From the NCBI RefSeq assembly GCF_000980885.2, contig NZ_LBDA02000039.1, positions 124,001 through 188,000 on the forward strand: a stretch of 64,000 bases of DNA. The letters run 5' to 3'. The DNA comes from Streptomyces malaysiense. Its GTDB lineage: Bacteria; Actinomycetota; Actinomycetes; Streptomycetales; Streptomycetaceae. Positions 10,491-18,002 of this stretch are shown here, piece by piece (position 1 is the stretch's first letter; each line of letters begins with the position of its first letter). Below the pieces are notes generated by a model that had not been told where the DNA came from, made no database searches, and worked only from the letters and a program-made list of their open reading frames with translations. Position numbers and translations under genes: made by a program.

Positions 10491-11422
10491 CCGATCGCCT
10501 CGGCGGCCTGTTCGCCGGCGTCCGCCGCTGCGACGCGGGCGAGGAGCTGCTCCCGCGAGATGGCGTCGGCCCGCGTCGAGGGCACGGTGCAGGCGTGGGC
10601 GCCCGCGATCACGCCGTAGCGGGCGCAGCGCAGCGGGTCCAGGCCGTCCAGCCGGCCCAGCAGGAAGGCGGCGGCGAAGGCGTCGCCCGCGCCGTTGGAG
10701 TCCACGACGGGCTCGGGCGGGTCGACGGCGGGCACATGGGCCAGCTCCCCGTCGGCGAGCAGGTAGGCGCCCTCCGCGCCCGCGGTGGCCACGACGATCC
10801 GGGCCCGGCCGCGCGCCGCGATGTCCCGCATGGTGTGCTCCGGGTCGGCCAGCGCGGTGGTGGAGAGGAAGACCAGGTCGGCGGCGAGCGCGAAGGGCTC
10901 GTGGTACGGGTTGACGCCGTCCCAGTTGTGCAGGTCCGTCGAGATGCTCAGCCCGGCCTCGCGCAGCACCGGCAGGGCGTACGAGCACGGGTGGGTGATG
11001 ACCACGTGCGCGTGCCTGCTCGTCGCGGCGAGGGCGCGCAGGGTGTCCTCGGGCAGCCGGTCCGACTCCTGGCTGCGGGTGTCGTCGTAGAGGGACAGCC
11101 GGCGCCCGTCCGGACCGACCAGGTTGACCGCGCGCTTGGTGCCGGCGGCGGAGGGCACGTCGGTGAGCGGGATGCCCCGGTCCCGGTGCAGCGCGCGCAC
11201 CAGGTCGCCCTCCTGGTCGGCGCCGACCAGGTCGATGTGGTGGGCGCGCAGGCCCAGGGCGCTGACCCCGAGCGCGACGAAGTCTCCGCTCTGCCCGGCG
11301 CGGGTCACGATGCCCGGCCGGATCATGTAGCTGTCGGCGTAGGGGATCGGCAGCTTCGGCACGTGGACGACGGTGTCCACTCCCGCGCCGCCCAGGACGA
11401 GGACGTCGGTCTCGGTGGTCAT
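10487..11422 (-). CDS. PfkB-family carbohydrate kinase
   Basis: A 311-residue ribokinase/PfkB-type sugar kinase. The signature near the C-terminus is VDSNGAGDAFAAAF, with the anion hole and catalytic Asp in GAGD; the N-terminal glycine motif is LVLGGAGVDTVV. ATG at 11422 is chosen at the start of homology; the Shine-Dalgarno is weak (ACGAG). It is the first gene of the second operon of the cyclitol region, with an inverted repeat 70-95 bases upstream. In acarbose biosynthesis, cyclitol phosphorylation by dedicated kinases precedes nucleotidyl transfer. This protein could play that part, or it could phosphorylate an ordinary sugar. Confidence 0.83.
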   Translation of the reverse strand: MTTETDVLVLGGAGVDTVVHVPKLPIPYADSYMIRPGIVTRAGQSGDFVALGVSALGLRAHHIDLVGADQEGDLVRALHRDRGIPLTDVPSAAGTKRAVNLVGPDGRRLSLYDDTRSQESDRLPEDTLRALAATSRHAHVVITHPCSYALPVLREAGLSISTDLHNWDGVNPYHEPFALAADLVFLSTTALADPEHTMRDIAARGRARIVVATAGAEGAYLLADGELAHVPAVDPPEPVVDSNGAGDAFAAAFLLGRLDGLDPLRCARYGVIAGAHACTVPSTRADAISREQLLARVAAADAGEQAAEAIG

Positions 11423-11491
11423 GGCAGTCGGCTCGTTTCTCTCGCGTCGCTCGGGTTGGTGAGTCAAGCAGTCGCCCACATCTCTGGCAAT

Positions 11492-11516
11492 AACTTGCTG
11501 CAATTTTCAGCAAGTT
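11492..11516. promoter_or_regulatory. Perfect 9-bp inverted repeat, candidate operator of the PfkB operon
   Basis: AACTTGCTG (11492-11500) and CAGCAAGTT (11508-11516) form a perfect inverted repeat with spacer CAATTTT. It lies in the 113-base gap between the PfkB start and the upstream phosphatase stop. The AT-rich spacer stands out in this GC-rich DNA. AACTTGCTG recurs upstream of the cyclase operon (25149-25188), which suggests one regulator for both. The CTTGC/GCAAG core resembles operators of LacI-family regulators such as MalR, from memory. No flanking hexamers convincingly mark the promoter. Confidence 0.6.
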
Positions 11517-11535
11517 GCATCAGTGGTCGGGCCGG

Positions 11536-12348
11536 TCAAGGGGCGGGCGTTCGAGGGAACAGGCGTTCAAGGACCACCGCGACACCGTCCTCCTCGTTGC
11601 CGGGCGCGATCTCGTCGGCGTGGCGCCTGAGTTCGGGGTGGGCGTTGCCCATCGCGACGCCGTGCCCGGCCCAGGCGAGCATCGGGATGTCGTTGGGCAT
11701 GTCCCCGAACGCGACCGTGTCGGCGGCGCCGAACCCCAGCCGGTGTCCGGCCGCGGCGAGTCCGCTCGCCTTGTCCACCCCGTCGGGCAGCAGCTCGACC
11801 ATGCCCTCGCCGGAGTGGGTGACCCCGACCAGCCCGGCGCACACGGAGCGCGCCAGCGCGGCGAGGCCGTCGTCGTCCAGCGTCCGGCTGCGGATGAGGA
11901 CCTTCTCCACGGGCCGCGTCCACAGCCCCTCCGTGTCCTCGACCAGCCGCCAGCCGTGCCGCACCCGCTCGCCGAAACCCGGCGTGACCAGGAACTCCCC
12001 GGCCAGCCCCGCGGTCACCACTCCGAGCGCCAGCGGGCCCGCCACCTCGGCGAGCCGTGCCACCAGCGCCCGTACGACGCCCCGGTCGAGGGTCGCCGAG
12101 GACAGCAGGCGGTCGGCGCCGACGTCGTACAGCTGCGCCCCCTGCCCGCAGACGGCGAGCCCCCGGTAGCCGAGCGGCGCCAGCAGGTCCCGGCAGCCCG
12201 CGGCCGGACGGCCCGTCACCACCAGGTGCCGGGCGCCGCGGGCGACGGCCCGTGCGAGCGCCGCCCTGGTACGCGGCGAGACGGTGAGGTCGCCGCGCAG
12301 CAGGGTGCCGTCGAGATCGGTGGCGACGACCGTGTACCGGGGCGTCAT
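11536..12348 (-). CDS. HAD-superfamily phosphatase (Cof type)
   Basis: A 270-residue HAD hydrolase. Motif I is DLDGT, with nucleophile Asp11 and acid/base Asp13; motif II is in LVVTGRP; the conserved Lys and motif IV lie in VDKASGL and AFGDMPNDIPML near residues 190-225. The large cap between motifs II and III is of the Cof/IIB sort that dephosphorylates sugar phosphates. It is the last gene of the 13-gene leftward operon, its ATG overlapping the NUDIX stop as ATGA. A HAD phosphatase is also part of known C7-cyclitol pathways, where it removes a 7-phosphate. That role here is inference. Confidence 0.84.
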   Translation of the reverse strand: MTPRYTVVATDLDGTLLRGDLTVSPRTRAALARAVARGARHLVVTGRPAAGCRDLLAPLGYRGLAVCGQGAQLYDVGADRLLSSATLDRGVVRALVARLAEVAGPLALGVVTAGLAGEFLVTPGFGERVRHGWRLVEDTEGLWTRPVEKVLIRSRTLDDDGLAALARSVCAGLVGVTHSGEGMVELLPDGVDKASGLAAAGHRLGFGAADTVAFGDMPNDIPMLAWAGHGVAMGNAHPELRRHADEIAPGNEEDGVAVVLERLFPRTPAP

Positions 12349-12890
12349 CCGGCCCCGCCCCGGTGCAGTGCCAGCAGGGTGTACGCGGCCAGGGTCGCCG
12401 CGTCCGTGATCCGTCCGGCGCGGACGAGGTCGCGCCAGTCGGCCGGGGCCGCCCGGCGCTGGCGCATGTCGGCCTCGGTGGCCTCGCGTTCGGGCGGGCC
12501 CGGTGTCAACTCCTCGGCGAGGAAGACGTTGCAGCCCTGGCTGGCGTAGCCGTAGGCGACGTGCACCAGGCCCAGGTACGTCATCCGGGCGGCCCGCAGC
12601 CCGGTCTCCTCGCGCAGTTCGGCGCGGGCCAGTTCGAGCGGCGGCGCTCCCGTGTGCCCGGCGGGCCAGGAGCCCTGCGGGAACTCCCAGTAGCGGCCCG
12701 CGACCGGGTAGCGGTACTGCTCGACCAGATGCAGGGCACCGTCGTCGTCCCGGGGGATCACCAGGGCGTAGTCCGGCTTGTCCACGACGCCGTACACGCC
12801 CTCGCTGCCGTCGGGGCGCCGGACGTCGTCCTCCCGGACGCTCATCCAGGCGTTGCGGTAGACCTCGCGGGAACGCACGGTACGGATCAC
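12345..12890 (-). CDS. NUDIX hydrolase (ADP-ribose pyrophosphatase-like)
   Basis: A 181-residue NUDIX protein. The NUDIX box runs through GAPPLELARAELREETGL near residues 95-112, with the Glu cluster intact but Ala in place of the usual Arg before ELREETG. An upstream VEQYRYPVAGRYWEFPQG is typical of the ADP-ribose/ADP-sugar pyrophosphatase group. The start is GTG at 12890, overlapping the preceding reductase stop as GTGA; its own end overlaps the phosphatase ATG. Enzymes of this group cleave nucleoside-diphosphate sugars, so it may recycle or proofread an NDP-sugar or NDP-cyclitol made by this operon (inference). Confidence 0.82.
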   Translation of the reverse strand: MIRTVRSREVYRNAWMSVREDDVRRPDGSEGVYGVVDKPDYALVIPRDDDGALHLVEQYRYPVAGRYWEFPQGSWPAGHTGAPPLELARAELREETGLRAARMTYLGLVHVAYGYASQGCNVFLAEELTPGPPEREATEADMRQRRAAPADWRDLVRAGRITDAATLAAYTLLALHRGGAG

Positions 12891-13777
12891 GGCGCGGCCT
12901 CCAGCAGGTCGCGGACCCCCTCGGCGACACCGCGCACGCGCAGCCCGTGCCGGCCGAGCACCTCGTCCAGCAGGGTGCTGGTCAGACAGGTGTGCGTGGG
13001 CCGGCTCGCGTACCGTCCCGCCGCCCGGGGCACCCTGGTCACCCGCGACCGGGGCACGCCCAGACCGTCCGCGATCGCCTCCGCCCACTCGGCCCGCGAG
13101 ACCCGGTCCGGGCCGCCGAGGTGCAGCAACCCGGGCGCCCCGGGCTCCAGCACGGCGGCGGTCACCGCGGCGACGTCCTCGACGGCCACCGGCGTCGTCC
13201 ACTGGTCGCGGGGCGCCTCCACCCGCTCGCCCGCGCGCAGCCGGTGGGCGCAGGCGGCGAAGAAGTTCAGCCACTTGGCACAGTCCGCGGGCTCCCAGCC
13301 GTAGACCAGGCTCACCCGCAGCACGGTGGCGTCGGGGGCCGCGCCGACGATCCGCTCGGCGGCGAGCTTGGCCCTGCCGTAGGCGTTCGCGGGGGCTGTC
13401 GGGGTGGTCTCGTCGTTGTCGGGGCGGCTGCCGTCGAAGACGTTGTCCGTGGAGATCAGCACGGTACGGCGGCCCCGCGCGGCCGCCGTCAGATGGCGGG
13501 CCGCGGCGCTGTGCAGCGCGAGGGCCCGCCCGGGGTCGGCCTCGCACCAGGTCACGTCCGAGGGGCCGTGCACCAGCACGAGCCGGTCGGGCCGCACCTC
13601 GTCGACGGCGCGGGCGCAGGCGGCCGCGTCGGTGGCGTCGAGCCGCACCCAGGGCGCGGTGTCCCGCGGCGGTGGGGTGCGGGAGGCGAGGACGGGGGTG
13701 CCGCCACCGGCGGCCAGCCGCGCGGCCACGGCGCGTCCGACGAAGCCGCTGCCGACGATCAGCGTGGTCGTGCTCAT
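12887..13777 (-). CDS. Extended-SDR reductase, RmlD-like
   Basis: A 296-residue NAD(P)-binding protein of the dTDP-4-dehydrorhamnose reductase type. The cofactor loop is VGSGFVG (residues 8-14). ISTDNVFDG near 110 and YGRAK near 133 contain the active-site Thr/Ser and the Tyr-Lys pair, followed by LRVSLVYG and WTTPVAVEDVA. ATG at 13777 overlaps the ROK kinase stop as ATGA. RmlD relatives reduce keto groups on nucleotide-linked sugars, which fits a pathway with a nucleotidyltransferase three genes upstream. Whether the substrate is an NDP-sugar or a cyclitol is open. Confidence 0.82.
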   Translation of the reverse strand: MSTTTLIVGSGFVGRAVAARLAAGGGTPVLASRTPPPRDTAPWVRLDATDAAACARAVDEVRPDRLVLVHGPSDVTWCEADPGRALALHSAAARHLTAAARGRRTVLISTDNVFDGSRPDNDETTPTAPANAYGRAKLAAERIVGAAPDATVLRVSLVYGWEPADCAKWLNFFAACAHRLRAGERVEAPRDQWTTPVAVEDVAAVTAAVLEPGAPGLLHLGGPDRVSRAEWAEAIADGLGVPRSRVTRVPRAAGRYASRPTHTCLTSTLLDEVLGRHGLRVRGVAEGVRDLLEAAP

Positions 13778-14802
13778 ACCGTGGTCACCGCCCCGAGTCC
13801 CACGCCCCGCGCCGCCAGCAGCCGGCCGGCGCCGATCAGTCCGTGGTCGTCGTCCGGGGCGCCGAGCGTCACCATGCGCCGGATGCCGTCGGCGTCCAGA
13901 CCGAAGCAGCCGAGCCGCTCCAGCTCCGCGTCGAGGAGCTGGACGTAGCGGGGCCCGACGGCGAGGGCGAAGCCGCCCATCAGGATGTACCGGCGGATGC
14001 CGATGGAGGTGAACACGGAGATGATCGCGGAGGCGAGATGGGGGAGGACCGAGCGCAGGACGTCCGTCGCGAACGGGTCGCCGCCCCGGATCGCGGCGGC
14101 CAGGGCAGGGTTGTCCAGCCGGTCCGGATCGGGCGCGGCGGCGGCGAGGGCCGAGCGGGCGTAGCCGAGGGGGTCGGCGTGGGCGGCGCGGCGCGCGGCG
14201 GCGAGGGTGCCGCGCCCGGAGGCGATGCCGCCGAGGTGGCCCCGCCCGCCGCAGTCGCAGCGGGGCGCGCCGGGCGAGGGATCGCAGGGCCAGTGGCCGA
14301 GTTCGCCGCCGTGGCCCTCCGCGTCGAGCAGCACCTCGCCCGCCCGGTACACCTTGCTGCCGATCCCGGAGCTCACCGTGATCAGGCAGAACGGCGGCTC
14401 GTCGGGGCCGTGGACATAGCGCCACGCGGCGGCCGTCAGATCGTTGACGACGACCACGGGCAGGCCGAGGCGGTCCTCCAGCGACTGCCGCACCGGCAGT
14501 GGCTCGCCGGGCCCGCCCCAGATGGTGGGCGCGGCCAGCGCCCGGCCGTCGGCGGTGACGGGGCCGGCGAAGGCGACCGCCAGCGCGCCGCTGCCGTGCC
14601 GCCGCACCGCCTCGGCGCACAGCACGGCGAGCTGCTCGCGCACGCGTTCCTGGAGGACCGCGACGGGCGCGCCGGGATGCCGGTCGAGACCCTCGGTGGG
14701 CGTGCGGCGCACATCGGACAGGGCGCCGGTGGTGAGGTCGTAGCGGGCGGTGCGCAGGGTGGTGCCGCCCAGATCGACCACCGTGCAGGCGGGTTCAGAC
14801 AC
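13774..14802 (-). CDS. ROK-family sugar/cyclitol kinase with altered zinc motif
   Basis: A 342-residue ROK protein with phosphate-1 loop DLGGTT (10-15), the catalytic Asp in VVVND (Asp121) and the GELGH block (166-170). ROK kinases normally bind zinc with CxCGxxGCxE. Here Cys182 and Cys184 are present, but the third Cys is His189 and the following Glu is Gly191. The GTG start at 14802 lies in GGTGTC within the end of the upstream nucleotidyltransferase gene, with AGGAGG five bases before it. No HTH domain is present, so it is a kinase rather than a ROK repressor. ValC- and AcbM-type C7-cyclitol kinases belong to the ROK/glucokinase group as I recall, so cyclitol 7-phosphorylation is a reasonable guess; glucokinase activity is the alternative. 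Confidence 0.82.
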   Translation of the reverse strand: MSEPACTVVDLGGTTLRTARYDLTTGALSDVRRTPTEGLDRHPGAPVAVLQERVREQLAVLCAEAVRRHGSGALAVAFAGPVTADGRALAAPTIWGGPGEPLPVRQSLEDRLGLPVVVVNDLTAAAWRYVHGPDEPPFCLITVSSGIGSKVYRAGEVLLDAEGHGGELGHWPCDPSPGAPRCDCGGRGHLGGIASGRGTLAAARRAAHADPLGYARSALAAAAPDPDRLDNPALAAAIRGGDPFATDVLRSVLPHLASAIISVFTSIGIRRYILMGGFALAVGPRYVQLLDAELERLGCFGLDADGIRRMVTLGAPDDDHGLIGAGRLLAARGVGLGAVTTV

Positions 14803-15901
14803 CGGCTCCTCCTCGGGGGGAGGCGGCCGCGACGGACTGCACGGTGCCGTCCTCCAGGACGATCGCGGAATCGATGTCGGCGCCGTCCGGCACCTCGGAA
14901 CTCGGCAGCAGCACACTGCGCCGTACCCGCGCTCCGGCACCGATCCGGGCGCCGGGGAAGGCGACGCTGTGCTCCAGCAGACCCCCGTTGACGAGATCGG
15001 CCGGGACCAGGCTGCGGATCACCCCGGGCGCGGAGCCGACGACCTCGCGCGGTACCCCGGGCCGTATCGTGCACGGCAGTTGACCGACCGTCAGCGGGGG
15101 CCGTTCCGAGACGAGCGCCAGATGCGCCCGGTGGTAGCGGTCGACGGTGCCGATGTCCTCCCAGTGTCCCGGCACCTCGTGGCCGAGGATCAGCTCGCCG
15201 CCCGCCAGCATCGCCGGGATGACGTCCCGGCTGATGTCGTGCTGCCAGTCGGTGCCGTCCAGCCGCTCCAGATAGTGGTGGAGCCGGGCCGCGTCGAAGA
15301 CGCAGAACGCCGCGAAAACCAGATCGCTCGTCGGCTCGGCGGGCTTCTCCACGAACGCCGTCAGCCGTCCCGCGGCATCGAAGTCGACCATGCCGAACAG
15401 ATGGACCCAGGCCCGCTCGATCCGCTGGTAGGCCACGGTGAGCGCGGCGCCGGAACGCCGGTGGGCGGCGATCAGCGGCCCGTAGTCGAAGCGGTACACA
15501 TGGTCCGCGTGCAGCACCAGCACCTCCGAGGTGCCGGGCCCGAACAGGTACGGCGCCTTGCGGATCAGCGCGTCGGCGGTGCCCCGCTCGGGGGTGCCGC
15601 CGGGCGGCGCGGGCAGATGGCCGGTGCCCTCGCGGTACCCGCGGTCGTACGGCCCGAAGTGCACCCGGAAGCCGGGGCGCCACCACGTGCGGTACAGGTC
15701 GTCCATCAACTGCCGCTCCGCGTACTGGGACAGCAGCAGCACCTCGCCGAGCCCGGAGGCCTCGGCGTTGGCGAGCGAGAAGTCGATCAGCCGGGCGGCA
15801 CCCCCGAACGGCACCAGCGGCTTGAGCCGGCCGTGCCCCAGCGGCCCCATCCGGCGGCCCTCGCCGCCCGCGAGCAGCGCGGCGCGCACCCCGTCAGCCA
15901 T
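14795..15901 (-). CDS. GlgC-like nucleotidyltransferase
   Basis: A 368-residue sugar-1-phosphate nucleotidyltransferase closely patterned on ADP-glucose pyrophosphorylase. LLAGGEGRRM at residues 9-18 is the pyrophosphorylase loop; KPLVPFGGAARLIDF follows, then LHADHVYRFDY (metal Asp), FVEKP and HWEDIGTVDRYHRAH. A C-terminal left-handed beta-helix follows. It is shorter than GlgC (about 400 residues) and sits beside a GT5 synthase and a maltokinase-like protein, so it could be a duplicated and re-purposed glycogen gene. Analogous GlgC-like proteins (AcbR, ValB) activate cyclitol 1-phosphates. ATG at 15901 overlaps the glycosyltransferase stop by 8 bases. Confidence 0.84.
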   Translation of the reverse strand: MADGVRAALLAGGEGRRMGPLGHGRLKPLVPFGGAARLIDFSLANAEASGLGEVLLLSQYAERQLMDDLYRTWWRPGFRVHFGPYDRGYREGTGHLPAPPGGTPERGTADALIRKAPYLFGPGTSEVLVLHADHVYRFDYGPLIAAHRRSGAALTVAYQRIERAWVHLFGMVDFDAAGRLTAFVEKPAEPTSDLVFAAFCVFDAARLHHYLERLDGTDWQHDISRDVIPAMLAGGELILGHEVPGHWEDIGTVDRYHRAHLALVSERPPLTVGQLPCTIRPGVPREVVGSAPGVIRSLVPADLVNGGLLEHSVAFPGARIGAGARVRRSVLLPSSEVPDGADIDSAIVLEDGTVQSVAAASPRGGAGV

Positions 15902-18002
15902 GGCGCACCACGTCCCAGGCGGAGCGCCCGTCGGCCAGGGTCAGCAGCAGGTTCAATTCTCCTCCGGTGTAAGGCAGTTCGTGCAGGGCCAGGGTGAACT
16001 CGCCCGGCCCGGTGGTGGCCGCCCGGTGCACCACCGTTCCCCGGCGTCCGGCGCCCGCGGGCTCGGCCCACAGGACGGCCTCGACGCGGGCGGCATGCGG
16101 CAGCCGGTAGGTGAGCCGGCCGTCCGCGAGCCGGTGGCGGGCGCCCAGGCGGGCCCGCAGCCCCGGGTCGTCGCCGGCGGCGCGGGCACACCGTGCGAAG
16201 TCGGCGCGCGCCCAGGCCGCGTCGAACAGGGCGCGGCGCGCCTCGGCGTCCAGGGGGCGGCAGCGGGCGTAGGTGTCGGCGTCCCCGAGCCGGGCCGCGG
16301 CCTCGGCGATCGCGTCGGGGTGCGAGGCGTACGCCTCCTCGGGCAGCAGGTCGAACCAGCCGTGCCTGAGGAGCAGCCCGAGGTCCCGGGTGGGCTGCTC
16401 CCCCTGCCACAGCGGCGTGAAGGCGTCCAGATGCCGGCGCGCCGTGTTCGCCCAGGTGAACCACCGTGCGGTCGCCATGGAGTTGGAGCGCAGACGTGCG
16501 TACTCCCGGGGGTGCTCGCGGAGCAGGGCGGCGGCCTCCTCGATGCGGCGGGCCAGCGCGTCGGCGAGGAGCGAGTCGTCCTCGGAGAAGGAGCGGTTGA
16601 CGGCGAAACCGGTGGCCCCCGGGGTGCCCAGCGGATCGGCGGCATGGCCGAAGTGGGCCATGCCCAGCTGGGCGGTGGCGATCGGGACGGCGCCGACGGC
16701 CATCGCCTCGCCCTGCGCGATCAGGAACGTGTCCATCTCGAACTTGGACGGGAAGAGGCAGAAGTCCGAGGAGGCCGCGTAGGCCATGATCCGTTCCTCG
16801 GCGACCCGTTCGCACTCCAGGTGGATCCGGTCCCCGTGGCGCTCGGCCACCTCGCGGATGAACGGATGACCGATCCCGTCGTCGCTGAGGCAGCGCAGCA
16901 CGAAGTTGGCCGCCAGGCCCTCGGCGAGGACCCTGTCGACCGCGCGGAACAGCTCCAACTGCCCCTTGTGATGGAGGGCGTAGCGGGCGTTGTGGAAGAA
17001 CGTGGGCAGCGCCGGGTCCAGTCCGAGTGCGCCGAGGACGGCCGCGCGGTCCACGGCCGGCCGCTCCGGCGCGGTCCAGCGGTCGCCGATCGCACAGCCC
17101 CCGACGAAGCTCTTGTGCGCGTTGCGCCGCACCGTCTCGTGCACGGGCAGCTGGCGGAACGGCTCCTCGAAGGGGGTACCGGCGAAGTCGGTGTAGAACT
17201 CCAGGTGGCCCGGCGAGAGGAAGTCCACCAGGTCGGCGTGGTCGGCGACCAGGTCGTAGACGCCGATGTGGCCGGGGCCGTACTCGTAGTGAAGATGGGT
17301 GCGTTGCTGGTAGGCGCTCTGCACCGACACGGGGGGCGGCCGCTCGTCGGGAAGGGCGAGCGGCGTGTCCAGGAACTCCAGGAGCCGTTCGACCTCGGGC
17401 CGGTACACCTTCTTGGTGATCGGCATGTTGCTCTGCACGGTCCCGACGACCAGCTTCGAGGGATCGGCGCGGAAGGCCGCGGGCATCAGGTAGTGGTAGT
17501 ACGGCTCATGGGCGTGCACCAGTGCCTTCTCGTCGCCGAACCGGGCGCGTACGAAGCGGATCGTGTCGACCTGGTAGGCGAGCGGCTTGAAGAAGACCAG
17601 GTCGTGGCCCTTGCTGTCGTAGGGCGGGTAGAAGCGGTCGGGGAGCGCGTCCAGCAGCCGGTTGGACAGGAAGTACAGGTCGACGCCGGCCAGGCGCAGC
17701 CGGTGCGCGGTGGTGGTGAGCGGGATGCCCACCTCGCCCGGGAAGCGTTCGCCCCAGGTGTCCGGGTCCAGGACGAGCGGCAGTTCGTAGGTGTCCTCGT
17801 GGTCCAGGGTCTCCAGGTCGTAGGAGGCCCGCAGTTCGGCCAGGCGGCCGTGGGCCGGGGTGACGACCGAGACGCGGTGGCCCGCGTCGGCGAAGGACCG
17901 GGAGAGGTTCCAGAGGTAGACGGAGATGCCGCCCTGGAGGAAGCGGTGGTCGAAGCCCCCGCACTCGAAGTAGGTCTCGATGATGTGCACGGGTGTCCTC
18001 AT
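15894..18002 (-). CDS. GT5-like (glycogen/starch synthase type) glycosyltransferase with C-terminal extension
   Basis: A 702-residue glycosyltransferase. The N-terminal part (FLQGGISVYLWNLSRSFADAGH) corresponds to the nucleotide-sugar loop of glycogen synthases. The C-terminal GT-B half has FFHNARYALHHKGQLELF, and CLFPSKFEMDTFLIAQGEAM matches the GT5 CLxPSxFExCGLxQxxAM motif with changes (MDTF for the usual Cys-Gly-Leu). After about residue 490 there is an extra region of some 200 residues ending in a beta-rich segment I do not recognise. ATG at 18002 overlaps the kinase stop as ATGA. In acarbose clusters a GT5-like protein (AcbS) is thought to join the cyclitol unit to a sugar. The present protein may transfer an activated cyclitol or glucose to a sugar acceptor (inference). 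Confidence 0.8.
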   Translation of the reverse strand: MRTPVHIIETYFECGGFDHRFLQGGISVYLWNLSRSFADAGHRVSVVTPAHGRLAELRASYDLETLDHEDTYELPLVLDPDTWGERFPGEVGIPLTTTAHRLRLAGVDLYFLSNRLLDALPDRFYPPYDSKGHDLVFFKPLAYQVDTIRFVRARFGDEKALVHAHEPYYHYLMPAAFRADPSKLVVGTVQSNMPITKKVYRPEVERLLEFLDTPLALPDERPPPVSVQSAYQQRTHLHYEYGPGHIGVYDLVADHADLVDFLSPGHLEFYTDFAGTPFEEPFRQLPVHETVRRNAHKSFVGGCAIGDRWTAPERPAVDRAAVLGALGLDPALPTFFHNARYALHHKGQLELFRAVDRVLAEGLAANFVLRCLSDDGIGHPFIREVAERHGDRIHLECERVAEERIMAYAASSDFCLFPSKFEMDTFLIAQGEAMAVGAVPIATAQLGMAHFGHAADPLGTPGATGFAVNRSFSEDDSLLADALARRIEEAAALLREHPREYARLRSNSMATARWFTWANTARRHLDAFTPLWQGEQPTRDLGLLLRHGWFDLLPEEAYASHPDAIAEAAARLGDADTYARCRPLDAEARRALFDAAWARADFARCARAAGDDPGLRARLGARHRLADGRLTYRLPHAARVEAVLWAEPAGAGRRGTVVHRAATTGPGEFTLALHELPYTGGELNLLLTLADGRSAWDVVRHG

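Noticed and set aside
13774..14802. ROK-family transcriptional repressor for the cluster
   Set aside because: It lacks the N-terminal HTH domain; the protein starts directly with the kinase phosphate loop.
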